Positions 8,367-17,445 are shown, numbered from the stretch's first letter. The stretch: 55,953 nucleotides of DNA from Phocaeicola_A sp045545095 (GCA_045545095.1 JAZQAG010000019.1:1-55953), one strand, 5' to 3'. Program-made: numbers and translations. The notes: generated from the sequence alone by a model not told the origin.

Positions 8367-10388
8367 ATGGAAAAACAAGACGAACAATTTACGGGACTTC
8401 CCGAAAATGCCTTCCGCGAACTGAAGGAAGGTGAAAAGTACGAACCCATCCTGTCACCCAAGAAAAGCTACCCCGAAGTCAACTTGTGGTCGGTACTTTG
8501 GGGAATCGGTATGGCAGTATTATTTTCAGCTGCTGCCGCTTATTTGGGTTTGAAAGTAGGACAGGTATTTGAGGCAGCTATCCCCATTGCCATCATTGCT
8601 GTAGGTGTATCGGGTGCAGCCAAACGCAAGAATGCACTGGGCGAAAATGTCATCATTCAAAGCATCGGAGCTTGCTCAGGTGTGATTGTGGCAGGTGCCA
8701 TCTTCACTCTTCCGGCTCTCTACATCCTGCAGGCCAAATATCCCGACATGACGGTGAACTTCTTCCAGGTGTTCATCAGCTCGTTGCTGGGTGGTGTGTT
8801 GGGCATCCTTTTCCTCATCCCCTTCCGCAAGTATTTTGTGAGCGATATGCATGGCAAATATCCCTTCCCCGAAGCTACGGCCACCACACAGGTGCTCATC
8901 TCCGGTGAAAAGAGCGGAAACCAAGCCAAGCCTCTATTGATTGCCGGACTTGTAGGAGGTCTCTATGATTTCATCGTGGCCACTTTCGGATGGTGGAACG
9001 AGAACTTCACTACCCGCATCTGTGCTTTTGGCGAAACCATTGCCGACAAAGCCAAATTGGTATTCAAAATCAATACCGGTGCGGCAGTGCTTGGTCTCGG
9101 TTATATCGTAGGGTTGAAGTATGCTGCCATCATCTGTTTCGGCTCATTAGCTGTATGGTGGATTATCATCCCCGGTATGTCGCTCATTTGGGGTGATGTG
9201 GTACTCAACCAATGGAATCCGGAAATCACACAGACAGTAGGCGAAATGTCTCCTGAGCAAATCTTTACCGCCTATGCCAAGAGCATCGGTATCGGCGGCA
9301 TTGCCATGGCCGGTATCATTGGTATCATCCGTTCATGGGGTATCATCAAGAGTGCTGTAGGACTTGCCGCCAAAGAGATGAAAGGCAAAGGTGCCGACAC
9401 AGCGAATCTGCCTCGTACAGGACGTGACCTCTCGATGAAGATTATCGCCTTCGGAAGCATCATCACACTGCTTCTGGTATTCCTGTTCTTCTACCTTGAT
9501 GTAATGCAAGGCAATGTGCTCCATGCTGTAGTAGGCATCCTACTCGTAGCCGTCATTGCCTTCCTCTTCACCACCGTAGCAGCCAATGCCATTGCCATTG
9601 TGGGCAGCAACCCCGTATCGGGCATGACATTGATGACACTTATTCTTGCATCAGTCATCATGGTAGCCGTTGGTCTTGAAGGTACAACCGGTATGGTGGC
9701 TGCCCTCATTATGGGTGGTGTAGTATGTACTGCACTCTCCATGGCAGGAGGTTTCATCACCGACTTGAAAATCGGTTACTGGATAGGCTCTACCCCACAA
9801 AAGCAAGAGGGATGGAAATTCCTCGGCACCCTTGTATCTGCCGCTACAGTAGGCGGTGTCATCATGATACTTAACCAGACTTACGGATTCACCAGCGGAC
9901 AATTGGCCGCTCCGCAAGCCAACGCCATGGCTGCCGTCATCGAACCGCTGATGAGCGGCGTGGGCGCACCTTGGCTGCTCTACGGCATCGGTGCCCTATT
10001 GGCCATCATTCTCACTTGGTGCGGTGTGCCAGCTTTAGCATTTGCTTTGGGCATGTTCATTCCTCTTGAACTGAACACCCCGCTGCTTGTCGGTGGAGCC
10101 ATCAACTGGTACGTCACTACCCGTAGTAAAGATACCACCATCAATGCTGAACGTGGTGAGAAGGGAACCCTGCTTGCCTCAGGCTTCATTGCCGGTGGAG
10201 CCTTGATGGGAGTAGTCAGCGCAGCCATGCGATTCGGTGGCATTGATCTGATGAACACCGAATGGATCAGCAATTCATGGAGCGAAGTGGCCGCCCTGGT
10301 GGCTTATGTCGCACTGATTTGGTATTTTATTAAAGCAAGTATGAGCGGACCCACCCCCAACCCCTCCACAAGGGAGGGGAGTAAATAG
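8367..10388 (+). CDS. OPT family oligopeptide transporter
   Basis: A 673-residue polytopic membrane protein of the OPT superfamily, with about 14-16 hydrophobic segments. Family marks are the early NLWSVLWGIGMAVLFSAAAAYLGLKVGQVFEAAIP region, KYPFPEATA, and GNPVSG-like VGSNPVSGMT. These secondary transporters import oligopeptides, and some members carry metal chelates; substrate cannot be read from the sequence. The last about 12 residues (PTPNPSTREGS) are encoded by one arm of a dispersed inverted repeat that has become part of the reading frame. Two peptide transporters (this and the POT gene at 12400) and a secreted esterase lie close together. Confidence 0.93.
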   Translation: MEKQDEQFTGLPENAFRELKEGEKYEPILSPKKSYPEVNLWSVLWGIGMAVLFSAAAAYLGLKVGQVFEAAIPIAIIAVGVSGAAKRKNALGENVIIQSIGACSGVIVAGAIFTLPALYILQAKYPDMTVNFFQVFISSLLGGVLGILFLIPFRKYFVSDMHGKYPFPEATATTQVLISGEKSGNQAKPLLIAGLVGGLYDFIVATFGWWNENFTTRICAFGETIADKAKLVFKINTGAAVLGLGYIVGLKYAAIICFGSLAVWWIIIPGMSLIWGDVVLNQWNPEITQTVGEMSPEQIFTAYAKSIGIGGIAMAGIIGIIRSWGIIKSAVGLAAKEMKGKGADTANLPRTGRDLSMKIIAFGSIITLLLVFLFFYLDVMQGNVLHAVVGILLVAVIAFLFTTVAANAIAIVGSNPVSGMTLMTLILASVIMVAVGLEGTTGMVAALIMGGVVCTALSMAGGFITDLKIGYWIGSTPQKQEGWKFLGTLVSAATVGGVIMILNQTYGFTSGQLAAPQANAMAAVIEPLMSGVGAPWLLYGIGALLAIILTWCGVPALAFALGMFIPLELNTPLLVGGAINWYVTTRSKDTTINAERGEKGTLLASGFIAGGALMGVVSAAMRFGGIDLMNTEWISNSWSEVAALVAYVALIWYFIKASMSGPTPNPSTREGSK

Positions 10389-10508
10389 TGCTCCCACATA
10401 AACGAAGAGAGAAAGATAATCTATATAACTCTAATTAAAAGAAGAACTGACCCGTCTGAGAAAAAAGTACCCACTCCCCTCCCTTGTGGAGGGGCAAGGG
10501 GGAGGGTC
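10349..10508. repeat. Inverted pair of a GC-rich dispersed repeat flanking the OPT/esterase gap
   Basis: Arm 1 (10349-10382) contains CCCCTCCACAAGGGAGGGG. Arm 2 (10473-10508) is nearly its reverse complement (CCCCTCCCTTGTGGAGGGG plus a G-rich flank). The arms are about 34 bases long with few mismatches and are 90 bases apart. Arm 1 encodes the end of the OPT protein; arm 2 lies directly before the esterase start. Confidence 0.85.
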
Positions 10509-10518
10509 TTTATTACAC

Positions 10519-11373
10519 ATGAAAAAAATCATCATCGCCGCAATGGCCGCATTAGCAACCGTATTCGGAGCCTCTGCACAACAGAAAGGCGCCATCGAAC
10601 TGAAACTTTGGGAGCAAGGTGCCCCCAACAGTAATGAACTGAAAGAAGGTGACAAGATGTATCATGAAGCCACCCTCACCGTCTATCCTGCACCCAAGGG
10701 ACGCAATACAGGCATGGCCGTCATAGCCTGTCCGGGTGGAGGATACAGCCACTTGGCCACAGCACACGAAGGACATGATCAGGCCGCCTGGTACAATGCA
10801 CAAGGCATCACTTTTGCCGTGCTTGTCTATCGTCTGCCCAACATGCATAAAGAGATTCCCCTGAGCGATGCCCAACAAGCCATCCGTATCATGCGCCAAC
10901 GCGGTGCCGAATGGGGAGTAAGTCCCAATAAGATTGGTATCCAAGGCTCATCAGCCGGAGGACATTTGGCCGCAACAGCCGCTACACACTTCGATGCAGA
11001 AGAGACTGTACGTCCTGATTTCCAGATACTCTTCTATCCTGTAGTTTCGCTCGACAACGAGATTACTCACCAAGGTACCCGCACATGGCTTCTTGGCAAG
11101 AATCCTGATGAAGAGACAGTACGTCTCTATTGCAACGAACTGCAAGTGACCGAACGTACTCCCAAAGCCTTCATCATGCACTCCAGCGACGACCGTGCCG
11201 TACCGGTAGAGAACAGTCTCCGCTATTATCGTGCTCTGGTAGCCAACAAAGTACCCGTCACCATGCACCTCTACCCTACCGGTGGACACGGATGGGGATT
11301 CCGCGACAGTTTCATTTACAAAGAACAGTGGACAAATGAACTGTCCAAGTGGCTGAGAGAAATCAACAAATAG
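10519..11373 (+). CDS. Secreted alpha/beta-hydrolase, acetyl-xylan/feruloyl esterase-like
   Basis: A 284-residue protein starting at ATG 10519 with a signal peptide (MKKIIIAAMAALATVFGASAQ). A longer frame reaches back to 10486, but its extra residues (EGQGGGSLLH) come from the repeat arm, so 10519 is chosen. The fold is an alpha/beta-hydrolase: oxyanion region CPGGGYSHLA, nucleophile serine in GSSAGGH, acid in SSDDRAVP, histidine in GGHGWG. Length and motifs match the esterases found with xylan-degrading loci of Bacteroidota, so deacetylation or de-feruloylation of hemicellulose in the periplasm is likely. No SusC/SusD pair is nearby, so it is not part of a full polysaccharide locus here. Confidence 0.87.
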   Translation: MKKIIIAAMAALATVFGASAQQKGAIELKLWEQGAPNSNELKEGDKMYHEATLTVYPAPKGRNTGMAVIACPGGGYSHLATAHEGHDQAAWYNAQGITFAVLVYRLPNMHKEIPLSDAQQAIRIMRQRGAEWGVSPNKIGIQGSSAGGHLAATAATHFDAEETVRPDFQILFYPVVSLDNEITHQGTRTWLLGKNPDEETVRLYCNELQVTERTPKAFIMHSSDDRAVPVENSLRYYRALVANKVPVTMHLYPTGGHGWGFRDSFIYKEQWTNELSKWLREINK

Positions 11374-11447
11374 CCCTGATTGCAATATGTCAAAAGGGCA
11401 TTTTGGCCACATAATAAGGTATAAAACAAACAAAAAGGAGCAAAAGC

Positions 11448-11478
11448 TTTGTCAATCAAAAATAAAGCAGTAATTTTG
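11448..11478 (+). promoter_or_regulatory. Promoter of rpsP
   Basis: TTTG (11448-11451) and TAATTTTG (11471-11478) are separated by 19 bases, an almost ideal Bacteroidota promoter. The transcript should begin near 11484. Confidence 0.75.
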
Positions 11479-11483
11479 CGCCC

Positions 11484-11502
11484 GCTAATACGGGTTATTA
11501 GC
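11484..11502 (+). promoter_or_regulatory. Hairpin at the predicted 5' end of the rpsP mRNA
   Basis: GCTAATA (11484-11490) and TATTAGC (11496-11502) pair perfectly around the loop CGGGT. An alternative stem CCCG/CGGG (11481-11484 with 11491-11494) overlaps and excludes it. The hairpin begins at the predicted transcription start. Confidence 0.5.
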
Positions 11503-11545
11503 ACATTCAAATCAATTAATTAACAAAAAAAAACAAAACAAAAGA

Positions 11546-12100
11546 ATGGCAACAAAAATCAGATTGCAGCGTCACGGTCGTAAGGGTTACGCCTTTTATT
11601 CAATTGTGATTGCTGATTCAAGAGCACCACGTGATGGTAAGTTTACTGAAAAGATTGGTACCTACAATCCTAACACCAATCCTGCCACAGTAGATTTGAA
11701 TTTCGAACGCGCACTTTACTGGGTAAATTGCGGAGCACAGCCTACTGACACAGCTCGCAACATCCTTTCTCGTGAAGGTGTGTACATGATGAAGCACCTT
11801 CAGGGTGGTGTCAAGAAAGGCGCTTTCGACGAAGCTGCAGCACAAGCAAAATTCGAAGCATGGAAGAAAGACAAGCAGAATGGCTTGAATCAGTTGATTG
11901 CTAAGAATGAAGAGGCTGCCAAGGCCGAAGCTAAAGCTCGTTTGGAAGCTGAAAAGAAAGTGAATGAGGAAATCGCCAAGAAAGTAGCTGAGAAGAAAGT
12001 TGCTGAGGCTGCTGCTAAAGCTGAGGCTGAAGCTGCTGCTAACGCAGAAGAGGCTACAGAAGAGGCACCCGCCACTGAAGAAGCTCCTGCAGAAGCATAA
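11546..12100 (+). CDS. rpsP: 30S ribosomal protein S16 with long C-terminal extension
   Basis: A 184-residue protein. The first about 80 residues are ribosomal protein S16 (MATKIRLQRHGRKGYAFYSIVIADSR...), part of the 30S body and needed for subunit assembly. After about residue 95 follows a Lys/Ala/Glu-rich region that is probably a long helix or coiled coil, ending in an alanine/glutamate tail. Such extended S16 proteins are usual in Bacteroidales, so the length (about twice that of E. coli S16) is not an error. It is a single-gene transcript, with its own promoter and terminator. Confidence 0.97.
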   Translation: MATKIRLQRHGRKGYAFYSIVIADSRAPRDGKFTEKIGTYNPNTNPATVDLNFERALYWVNCGAQPTDTARNILSREGVYMMKHLQGGVKKGAFDEAAAQAKFEAWKKDKQNGLNQLIAKNEEAAKAEAKARLEAEKKVNEEIAKKVAEKKVAEAAAKAEAEAAANAEEATEEAPATEEAPAEA

Positions 12101-12144
12101 TCTGCTACCCTATTAAAAATTACGATTTATCTCAAACAAACAGG

Positions 12145-12180
12145 AAATGCCTTTCGCACGTGTGTGAAAGGCATTTTTCT
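12145..12180 (+). terminator. Intrinsic terminator of rpsP
   Basis: A 15-base stem (12145-12159 with 12162-12176, one mismatch) is followed by T-rich DNA, 45 bases after the rpsP stop. The following DNA to 12337 shows no gene. Confidence 0.8.
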
Positions 12181-12337
12181 TTCACTATATAGTGTGCAAA
12201 TATAAGATTTCTATAACACATCTCTCCAATCCTCTCTTCCATTAAGATAACGTGAGATGTTTTAGTTAATTTCATTACCAGAAATCTTATCCAAGCACGC
12301 ACCAATACATAAATGGTTCTTTAGATTCCATACAATA

Positions 12338-12375
12338 AAAAAAGAGGGTGTGTCTTTGACGGACACACCCTCTTC
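12338..12375 (-). terminator. Intrinsic terminator of the POT transporter gene
   Basis: GAGGGTGTGTC (12344-12354) pairs with GACACACCCTC (12362-12372). On the minus strand the stem is followed by a run of T (the A-run at 12336-12343). It lies 28 bases downstream of the POT stop codon. Confidence 0.85.
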
Positions 12376-12399
12376 AATATTTAATTCACAAACAATCTA

Positions 12400-13914
12400 T
12401 TATGCCACCTTCTCCAAACGCTTCAGGATTGAGAAAATGAAGAGGGCTGAAACCAAACAGATGGCAACGAGTACGCCCCAAACAATAGTAAGGTCGGCAC
12501 CCCACATCAATGTCGGGATAGCTACGAGGAAGTTACCTACGGCTGTAGCCACAAACCAACCGCCCATCATCATACCCTTGTACTTGGGAGGAGCCACCTT
12601 GGTCACAAATGAAATTCCAATGGGAGAAAGCAACAGTTCGGCAAAGGTCAATACCAAATAGGTGCTTACCAACCAATTGGGAGAAACACGTACGGCGGCA
12701 TCGCCCAAAGCGGCTTGTTCAGCAGGTGCAGGAAGACCGATAGAACCGACAATCATAATGACAAAACCGATGGCGGCAACCAACATTCCCAAACCAATTT
12801 TCTTGGGAGAAGAAGGCTCTTTGCCTTTCTTGGCCAAAGCACCGAACAGAGCTACTGATACAGGAGTCAAAGCTACTACGAAGCAGGGGTTGAACTGCTG
12901 GAAGATGGGAGCATCAACGGCGGTTGTTGCAGCCAATGAACCATATTTCCAAATCAAACCGGCAACTGCAGCCAAGATAATAGCGGCAGAAATCCCCTTA
13001 CCCTTGGCACTCTTACTCTGGAAAAGTCCGAAGAGACCATAAACAATGAAGATGCAGAAGACAAGGTTCACCACGTCGAACATCATGCTCTCAATACCTG
13101 TTGAACTGGTAGCTGTGTAGTCTTTGGCAAACTGAGTCAGTGTGGCACCGTTCTGATGGAAAGCCATCCAGAAGAAGATAACCACAGCATATACCAGGCA
13201 GAGGCAAATGATTCGTTCCTTTGTCTGGGCAGGAGTCAGTTGCTCGGCGGCAGGCTCATTGCTGTTGGCTACAGCTGTCTTGGCGCGGTCGGCATCCTTG
13301 AATGTGTAACGGAAGCAATAGTAAATGGCAATGGAAACAATCAACGACGCACAAGCTACGGCAAAAGCAAAGTGATAAGAATCGGCTTCACTGATACCCA
13401 ACGATGTCTGTGCCCAATTCATGATACCGATGGCGGCAGAGGGGGCAAACATGGCACCAATATTGATGGCCATGTAGAAAAGACTGAAACCAGAGTCACG
13501 CTTGGCTGAATATTTGGGATCGTCATACAGGTTGCCCACCATTACTTGGAGGTTACCCTTGAACAGACCTGTACCAAAACCTATGAGCAACAGAGCGGCT
13601 CCCATGCCGGCTACAGCCACCCAATCAGCGCCCAACGGCAATGAAAGCAACAGATACCCCAAGAACATAATGGCAATACCGATGGTTACCATTTTGCCAA
13701 AGCCGAACTTGTCGGCCAACATACCTCCAAAGAGGGGGAAGAAATAAACTAATCCTAAGAAAGTAGAATAGATTGTACCAGATACTCCTACAGAGAATCC
13801 GAAATTGGCTTGCAAGAAAAGGAGGAACACGGCCAACATGGTGTAGTAACCGAAACGTTCTCCCGTGTTTGCAAGCGCCAGGGCCCAAAGCCCTTTAGGT
13901 TGTCCTTCAAACAT
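12400..13914 (-). CDS. POT/PTR family proton-dependent peptide transporter
   Basis: A 504-residue major-facilitator transporter of the POT family (bacterial DtpT/YdgR type), which imports di- and tripeptides with protons across the inner membrane. The N-terminal FEGQPKGLWALALANTGERFGYYTML carries the family's ExxERFxYY proton-coupling motif (as NTGERFGYY), and GGMLADKFGFGK is the MFS loop 2-3 signature. About 12-14 hydrophobic segments are visible. It is a monocistronic gene with promoter and terminator. Together with the OPT gene it points to a peptide-using lifestyle. Confidence 0.93.
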   Translation of the reverse strand: MFEGQPKGLWALALANTGERFGYYTMLAVFLLFLQANFGFSVGVSGTIYSTFLGLVYFFPLFGGMLADKFGFGKMVTIGIAIMFLGYLLLSLPLGADWVAVAGMGAALLLIGFGTGLFKGNLQVMVGNLYDDPKYSAKRDSGFSLFYMAINIGAMFAPSAAIGIMNWAQTSLGISEADSYHFAFAVACASLIVSIAIYYCFRYTFKDADRAKTAVANSNEPAAEQLTPAQTKERIICLCLVYAVVIFFWMAFHQNGATLTQFAKDYTATSSTGIESMMFDVVNLVFCIFIVYGLFGLFQSKSAKGKGISAAIILAAVAGLIWKYGSLAATTAVDAPIFQQFNPCFVVALTPVSVALFGALAKKGKEPSSPKKIGLGMLVAAIGFVIMIVGSIGLPAPAEQAALGDAAVRVSPNWLVSTYLVLTFAELLLSPIGISFVTKVAPPKYKGMMMGGWFVATAVGNFLVAIPTLMWGADLTIVWGVLVAICLVSALFIFSILKRLEKVA

Positions 13915-13971
13915 AGATAATAATTTTTAAAGTGTTTATAGATTAAAATTGTTTTTCAATGTTTTGCGGCG

Positions 13972-14002
13972 CGAAGATACGCAAATATCTTTGATTTTCC
14001 AA
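13972..14002 (-). promoter_or_regulatory. Promoter of the POT transporter gene
   Basis: On the minus strand TTGG (13999-14002) is followed after 19 bases by TATCTTCG (13972-13979), one mismatch from TAnnTTTG. It lies 58 bases before the start codon. Confidence 0.5.
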
Positions 14003-14006
14003 TGAT

Positions 14007-14849
14007 TTACAAAAGATAAAGTGGTTCGCGGCGCATTCGGAAATTTTCCGACAAGGGTTTGGCAAAGGGAGAATCAAAGGTGCGTGCTCCCGCAGGGCAT
14101 CCCTTCACACAGGCACAGCAACGGATACAACGCGAAGCATCCGTCACCTCCTCATTGCCCAAAGCTATGGCTTGTGTGGGACATAGCCCAACGCACACAC
14201 CGCAATGGCTGCATGCCTCAGACGAAGCGGCAGGAAAGACCTTCACGGGATTCGCCTGTTGTTGCAGGGTATATTCCTGAACAAAAAGGCGGAAAGCCTG
14301 TAGCGATGCTTCGGGTGTCTCCGGATGGGGCATGTCGTTTGCCACATCAATATCCCATGCCTGTTCATCCTTTTGTAGCAACTTGGCTGCTATCTGTCGT
14401 CCAAGTTCCTCGGCAGATGCCAAGTCTTCAGCATCAGGCCGCCCTACGGCTATGGGGTATTTCGCATTGCTATAGGAATGTTCGCCCACCAAAGCCGCGG
14501 CGGCAATGGGGCGGAATCCTCTTTCGCGTACAAAATCTGCCAACTGGACAAGCACCTGCTCGAAGTTGCGGTTGCCATAAGTCACTAACAGGATGGCCGG
14601 AGTATCCTCTCCCCTCACCTGCCCCATACGTTCCAATGCCGTCGGAGCCACTTTTCCACCATAGACTGGGACTGAGAACAGTGCCAAATCATCCGAAGAC
14701 AATTGTCTGTCCAAATCCTTTCCGCTCTCTATATTATAATAGGTATAGTCGCAATGTGTCACATCGCCCATGTCCAATCCTTTCACCACGGCCATCATAT
14801 TCTTTCGTGAAGTGCCCGTAGGCGAAAAGCAAAATGTTGTCAGTTTCAT
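14007..14849 (-). CDS. EFR1-family flavodoxin/ferredoxin fusion
   Basis: A 280-residue cytoplasmic redox protein. The N-terminal flavodoxin-like domain opens with TTFCFSPTGTSRKN, an FMN-phosphate loop, and has ALFSVPVYGGKVAPTALERM and LVTYGNRNFEQVL. The C-terminal part carries two [4Fe-4S] motifs, CSHCGVCVGLCPTQAI and CIRCCACVKGCPAGA. The upstream frame extends to an ATG at 14888, but the -7 box at 14878-14885 overlaps that stretch, so 14849 is the start that fits. EFR1 proteins are thought to carry electrons between NAD(P)H or ferredoxin pools; the partner is not known. Note that 14007 lies only five bases past the POT promoter, so the POT promoter sits right behind this gene and read-through into POT is possible. 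Confidence 0.88.
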   Translation of the reverse strand: MKLTTFCFSPTGTSRKNMMAVVKGLDMGDVTHCDYTYYNIESGKDLDRQLSSDDLALFSVPVYGGKVAPTALERMGQVRGEDTPAILLVTYGNRNFEQVLVQLADFVRERGFRPIAAAALVGEHSYSNAKYPIAVGRPDAEDLASAEELGRQIAAKLLQKDEQAWDIDVANDMPHPETPEASLQAFRLFVQEYTLQQQANPVKVFPAASSEACSHCGVCVGLCPTQAIALGNEEVTDASRCIRCCACVKGCPAGARTFDSPFAKPLSENFRMRREPLYLL

Positions 14850-14877
14850 AAATTCTATTGGGATTATTTTCTTGATG

Positions 14878-14885
14878 CAAATATA
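14878..14885 (-). promoter_or_regulatory. -7 element of the EFR1 gene
   Basis: TATATTTG on the minus strand, 29 bases before the start at 14849. It decides against the longer frame beginning at 14888. No clear -33 box was found. Confidence 0.5.
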
Positions 14886-15023
14886 CAACGAAAATGGTAT
14901 AAAATCCCTTTCTCTGCAAATGTCGTGTCCAATTTTTGGACACTTTTAAGCGTAAAAATACGATTTAACATTTGTTTAACTATCTTTTCTTGAACAATTA
15001 TAGAACTTTGTAAGGACGGAATT

Positions 15024-15060
15024 GCCCAAATAGGGAGAAATTATCCCACAATTGTAGGGA
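15024..15060. promoter_or_regulatory. Palindromic operator-like element before the ABC operon
   Basis: Alternating CCC and GGG words form CCCAAATAGGG and TCCCACAATTGTAGGGA (15044-15060), the latter built around the perfect palindrome ACAATTGT. The site lies 31 bases before the first permease gene and could bind a dimeric regulator. This is pattern only. Confidence 0.4.
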
Positions 15061-15091
15061 TTCAATCTGCAAAACTAAAAAAAATAAAGAT

Positions 15092-17440
15092 ATGATTTGG
15101 CACAATCTAACCCTCGCCTGGCGGCAACTGATGAAGTACCGCCTGCAATCAGCGGTCAGCATCGTCAGTCTGGCCATCGGCTTCGCCTGCTTCGCACTGG
15201 CAAGCATGTGGATAAAGTATGAAACGACGTATGATGCGTTTCACCGCGATGCGGACAGGATGTATTACCTGATGAACAAGGGAAACTCTACCGAGCACTT
15301 GATTACCGACAGGATAGAGCAGTTTCCCGAAGTGGAGAAGGTGACAAGTTTCAATTCACGGTGGGGCAAGAATGCCAACGGAACTGAGTTCGAGGTAGAT
15401 GAGTTGGTGTGCGACAGCAACTTTGTATCCTTCTTTGGAGTGAAGATACTGGAGGGAGACGAGAGTTTCCTCTCCACGCCCACTAAAGTGGCTGTGACAG
15501 AAGAGTTCGCCGAGAAGTTGTGGGGCGACGAATCGCCCATCGGACAGTCGTTGATTCTCGAAGAAACAACCGATCCAGCCTATCGGTCGCGTACAGTGGC
15601 TGCAGTGGTAAAGGGATGGGGTGAACACTCCAATTTTTTCTTCAATGTATTGAGTGTCTCTCCCCACGATGGGAAACTAAAACACGGTCGGTACTTTTTC
15701 CTTCTTCACCCGACGGCAAATATCGATTCGGTAAATGCCCGTTTGGACAGGACACCTATTCCTTATTATGATGTCTTTGGGCAGTTTTGGACACGGGAAG
15801 AACCAGGTGAATTGATGTGGCAAGAACTCGACCTTGTACGCATGGACGAGGTGCGACAAGCAAAAAGTGATTACGAGCTCATGATTCCCGTGAAACTGAA
15901 CCATATCTACCTGTTTGCCATTGCAGGTGGGGTGCTCATCCTGTGTGGCCTGCTCAACTACTTGACCATGTTCATCAACCGCCTTTTCATCCGCAAGCGC
16001 GAGATAGCTCTGCGCACGGTGTTCGGTGCCACGGGAGGCAACCTGATGGTGCAGTTTCTTACGGAGTACGGTCTGTTGTTCCTCATCGCCATGTTTTTCG
16101 GCAACTATGCGCTGAAGGTGTCGCTTGGCTGGTTCAGGACGCTGGCCACACTCCCCGAGGAGTTGGGCTACATCCAGCGCGAAAGCCTTCTTTACATGAC
16201 GATGGTGGTGGGTGCATCGCTTCTTCTCTCTATGCCATTCATCTGGTACTTCCGTCGTCAGTCGGTGCAGAGCGTTGTCACGGGTGTGGGGGCACTCAGC
16301 CGCTACAACCTGTTTCGCCGCATCAGCACGGGCGCCCAATTGGCCATTGCCATGTGTTGCATCTTCTGTGTGACGGTGCTGATGAAGCAGCTCCACACCC
16401 TGCGCCAGGGGGATTTGGGATTCAACCGCGAAAACGTGGCTTACATCAGTATGGACATACATACGAACGATGTGAAGACGGCCATCTTCGAGTTTTTGAA
16501 GCAGCAGCCCGAAGTGGACACTCTCTTCTCTACCTATAACTGCCTCTATCCCAATGGAGCCGGGTACGGTCGCCTTACCCCCGAGGAAGCCCCCCAGTTG
16601 AGCGAAACCGTCGATTTGTATCACTATTGGGTTGACGAAGGCTTCTGCAAATTCTATGGTCTGCAGTTGGTCGAAGGACGTTGGCTGAACGAAGAGAGCG
16701 ACGTGAACGCTATCGTTGTGAACGAGACCTTTGCCCGATTGATGGGGTGGAAGAATCCCATTGGGGAAACTGTTTGCGGAGACCGTGTTGTGGGTGTCGT
16801 GAAAGACTTCAACAACTTCTCACCGACCACTCCTGTGCCTCCCTGCTATTTTGAACATAGCATGTACTATGACCAAGTGCGTGACGAAAAATATAATCTT
16901 CCCAATGATATTGTATTCAAATACCATCCGGGCACTTGGCCAAGTTTGAAGGAGAAACTGGAGAAATATCTCCACGAAGGGGGCGGCTACCTGCCCAATG
17001 CCGTCAGAAGAACGTGCGCCGAGGATTGTGAATATATGCTGAAGTCGGAAAGCAATCTGCAAACCCTCCTCACCATCACCACCAGTGTCTGCATCCTCAT
17101 CGCCCTTTTCGGTGTGTGGTCGATGATTATGCTCACCTGCGAACAACGCCGTAAAGAAATCGCCATCCGCAAAGTGTTCGGCGCTACGGTGAAAGACATC
17201 CTCGACATGTTCTTCCTCGAATACATGAGCCTGCAAGCCGTAGCAGCCGTAGTGGCCTTCCCCATCGGCTATGCCTGCATGAAGCCATGGCTGGAGCAAT
17301 ATGTGGTGCAGACCTCTATCCCCTGGTGGATATACATCGGCATCTTCCTCCTCGTGGCCCTGCTCGTGGCCCTCTGCATCGGTTGGCGTGTGTGGAAGAC
17401 GGCGACGGCCCATCCGGCAGAGGAGATAGCGAAGGGGTGA
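15092..17440 (+). CDS. ABC transporter permease, MacB/FtsX type (first)
   Basis: A 782-residue inner-membrane protein with the architecture of the large Bacteroidota MacB-like permeases: N-terminal helix (about 18-40), a periplasmic MacB_PCD domain, an FtsX unit of three helices (about 270-385), a further helix and a second periplasmic domain, and a C-terminal FtsX unit. Each FtsX unit starts with the REIALRTVFGAT / KEIAIRKVFGAT coupling sequence that docks to the ATPase. Such transporters move no substrate through a pore but drive extracytoplasmic steps such as lipoprotein or peptide handling. The gene ends 108 bases before its ATPase. No HlyD-type adaptor or TolC gene is in the operon. Confidence 0.92.
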   Translation: MIWHNLTLAWRQLMKYRLQSAVSIVSLAIGFACFALASMWIKYETTYDAFHRDADRMYYLMNKGNSTEHLITDRIEQFPEVEKVTSFNSRWGKNANGTEFEVDELVCDSNFVSFFGVKILEGDESFLSTPTKVAVTEEFAEKLWGDESPIGQSLILEETTDPAYRSRTVAAVVKGWGEHSNFFFNVLSVSPHDGKLKHGRYFFLLHPTANIDSVNARLDRTPIPYYDVFGQFWTREEPGELMWQELDLVRMDEVRQAKSDYELMIPVKLNHIYLFAIAGGVLILCGLLNYLTMFINRLFIRKREIALRTVFGATGGNLMVQFLTEYGLLFLIAMFFGNYALKVSLGWFRTLATLPEELGYIQRESLLYMTMVVGASLLLSMPFIWYFRRQSVQSVVTGVGALSRYNLFRRISTGAQLAIAMCCIFCVTVLMKQLHTLRQGDLGFNRENVAYISMDIHTNDVKTAIFEFLKQQPEVDTLFSTYNCLYPNGAGYGRLTPEEAPQLSETVDLYHYWVDEGFCKFYGLQLVEGRWLNEESDVNAIVVNETFARLMGWKNPIGETVCGDRVVGVVKDFNNFSPTTPVPPCYFEHSMYYDQVRDEKYNLPNDIVFKYHPGTWPSLKEKLEKYLHEGGGYLPNAVRRTCAEDCEYMLKSESNLQTLLTITTSVCILIALFGVWSMIMLTCEQRRKEIAIRKVFGATVKDILDMFFLEYMSLQAVAAVVAFPIGYACMKPWLEQYVVQTSIPWWIYIGIFLLVALLVALCIGWRVWKTATAHPAEEIAKG

Positions 17441-17445
17441 GATGC

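Noticed and set aside
11546..12100. Long tail of ribosomal protein S16 as a novel fusion
   Set aside because: Extended Lys/Ala/Glu-rich S16 tails are usual in Bacteroidales.
15677..16624. A 315-residue open frame on the minus strand inside the first permease gene
   Set aside because: It lies fully opposite a clear FtsX-type gene, has a histidine/glutamine-rich nonsense composition and no recognisable domain.
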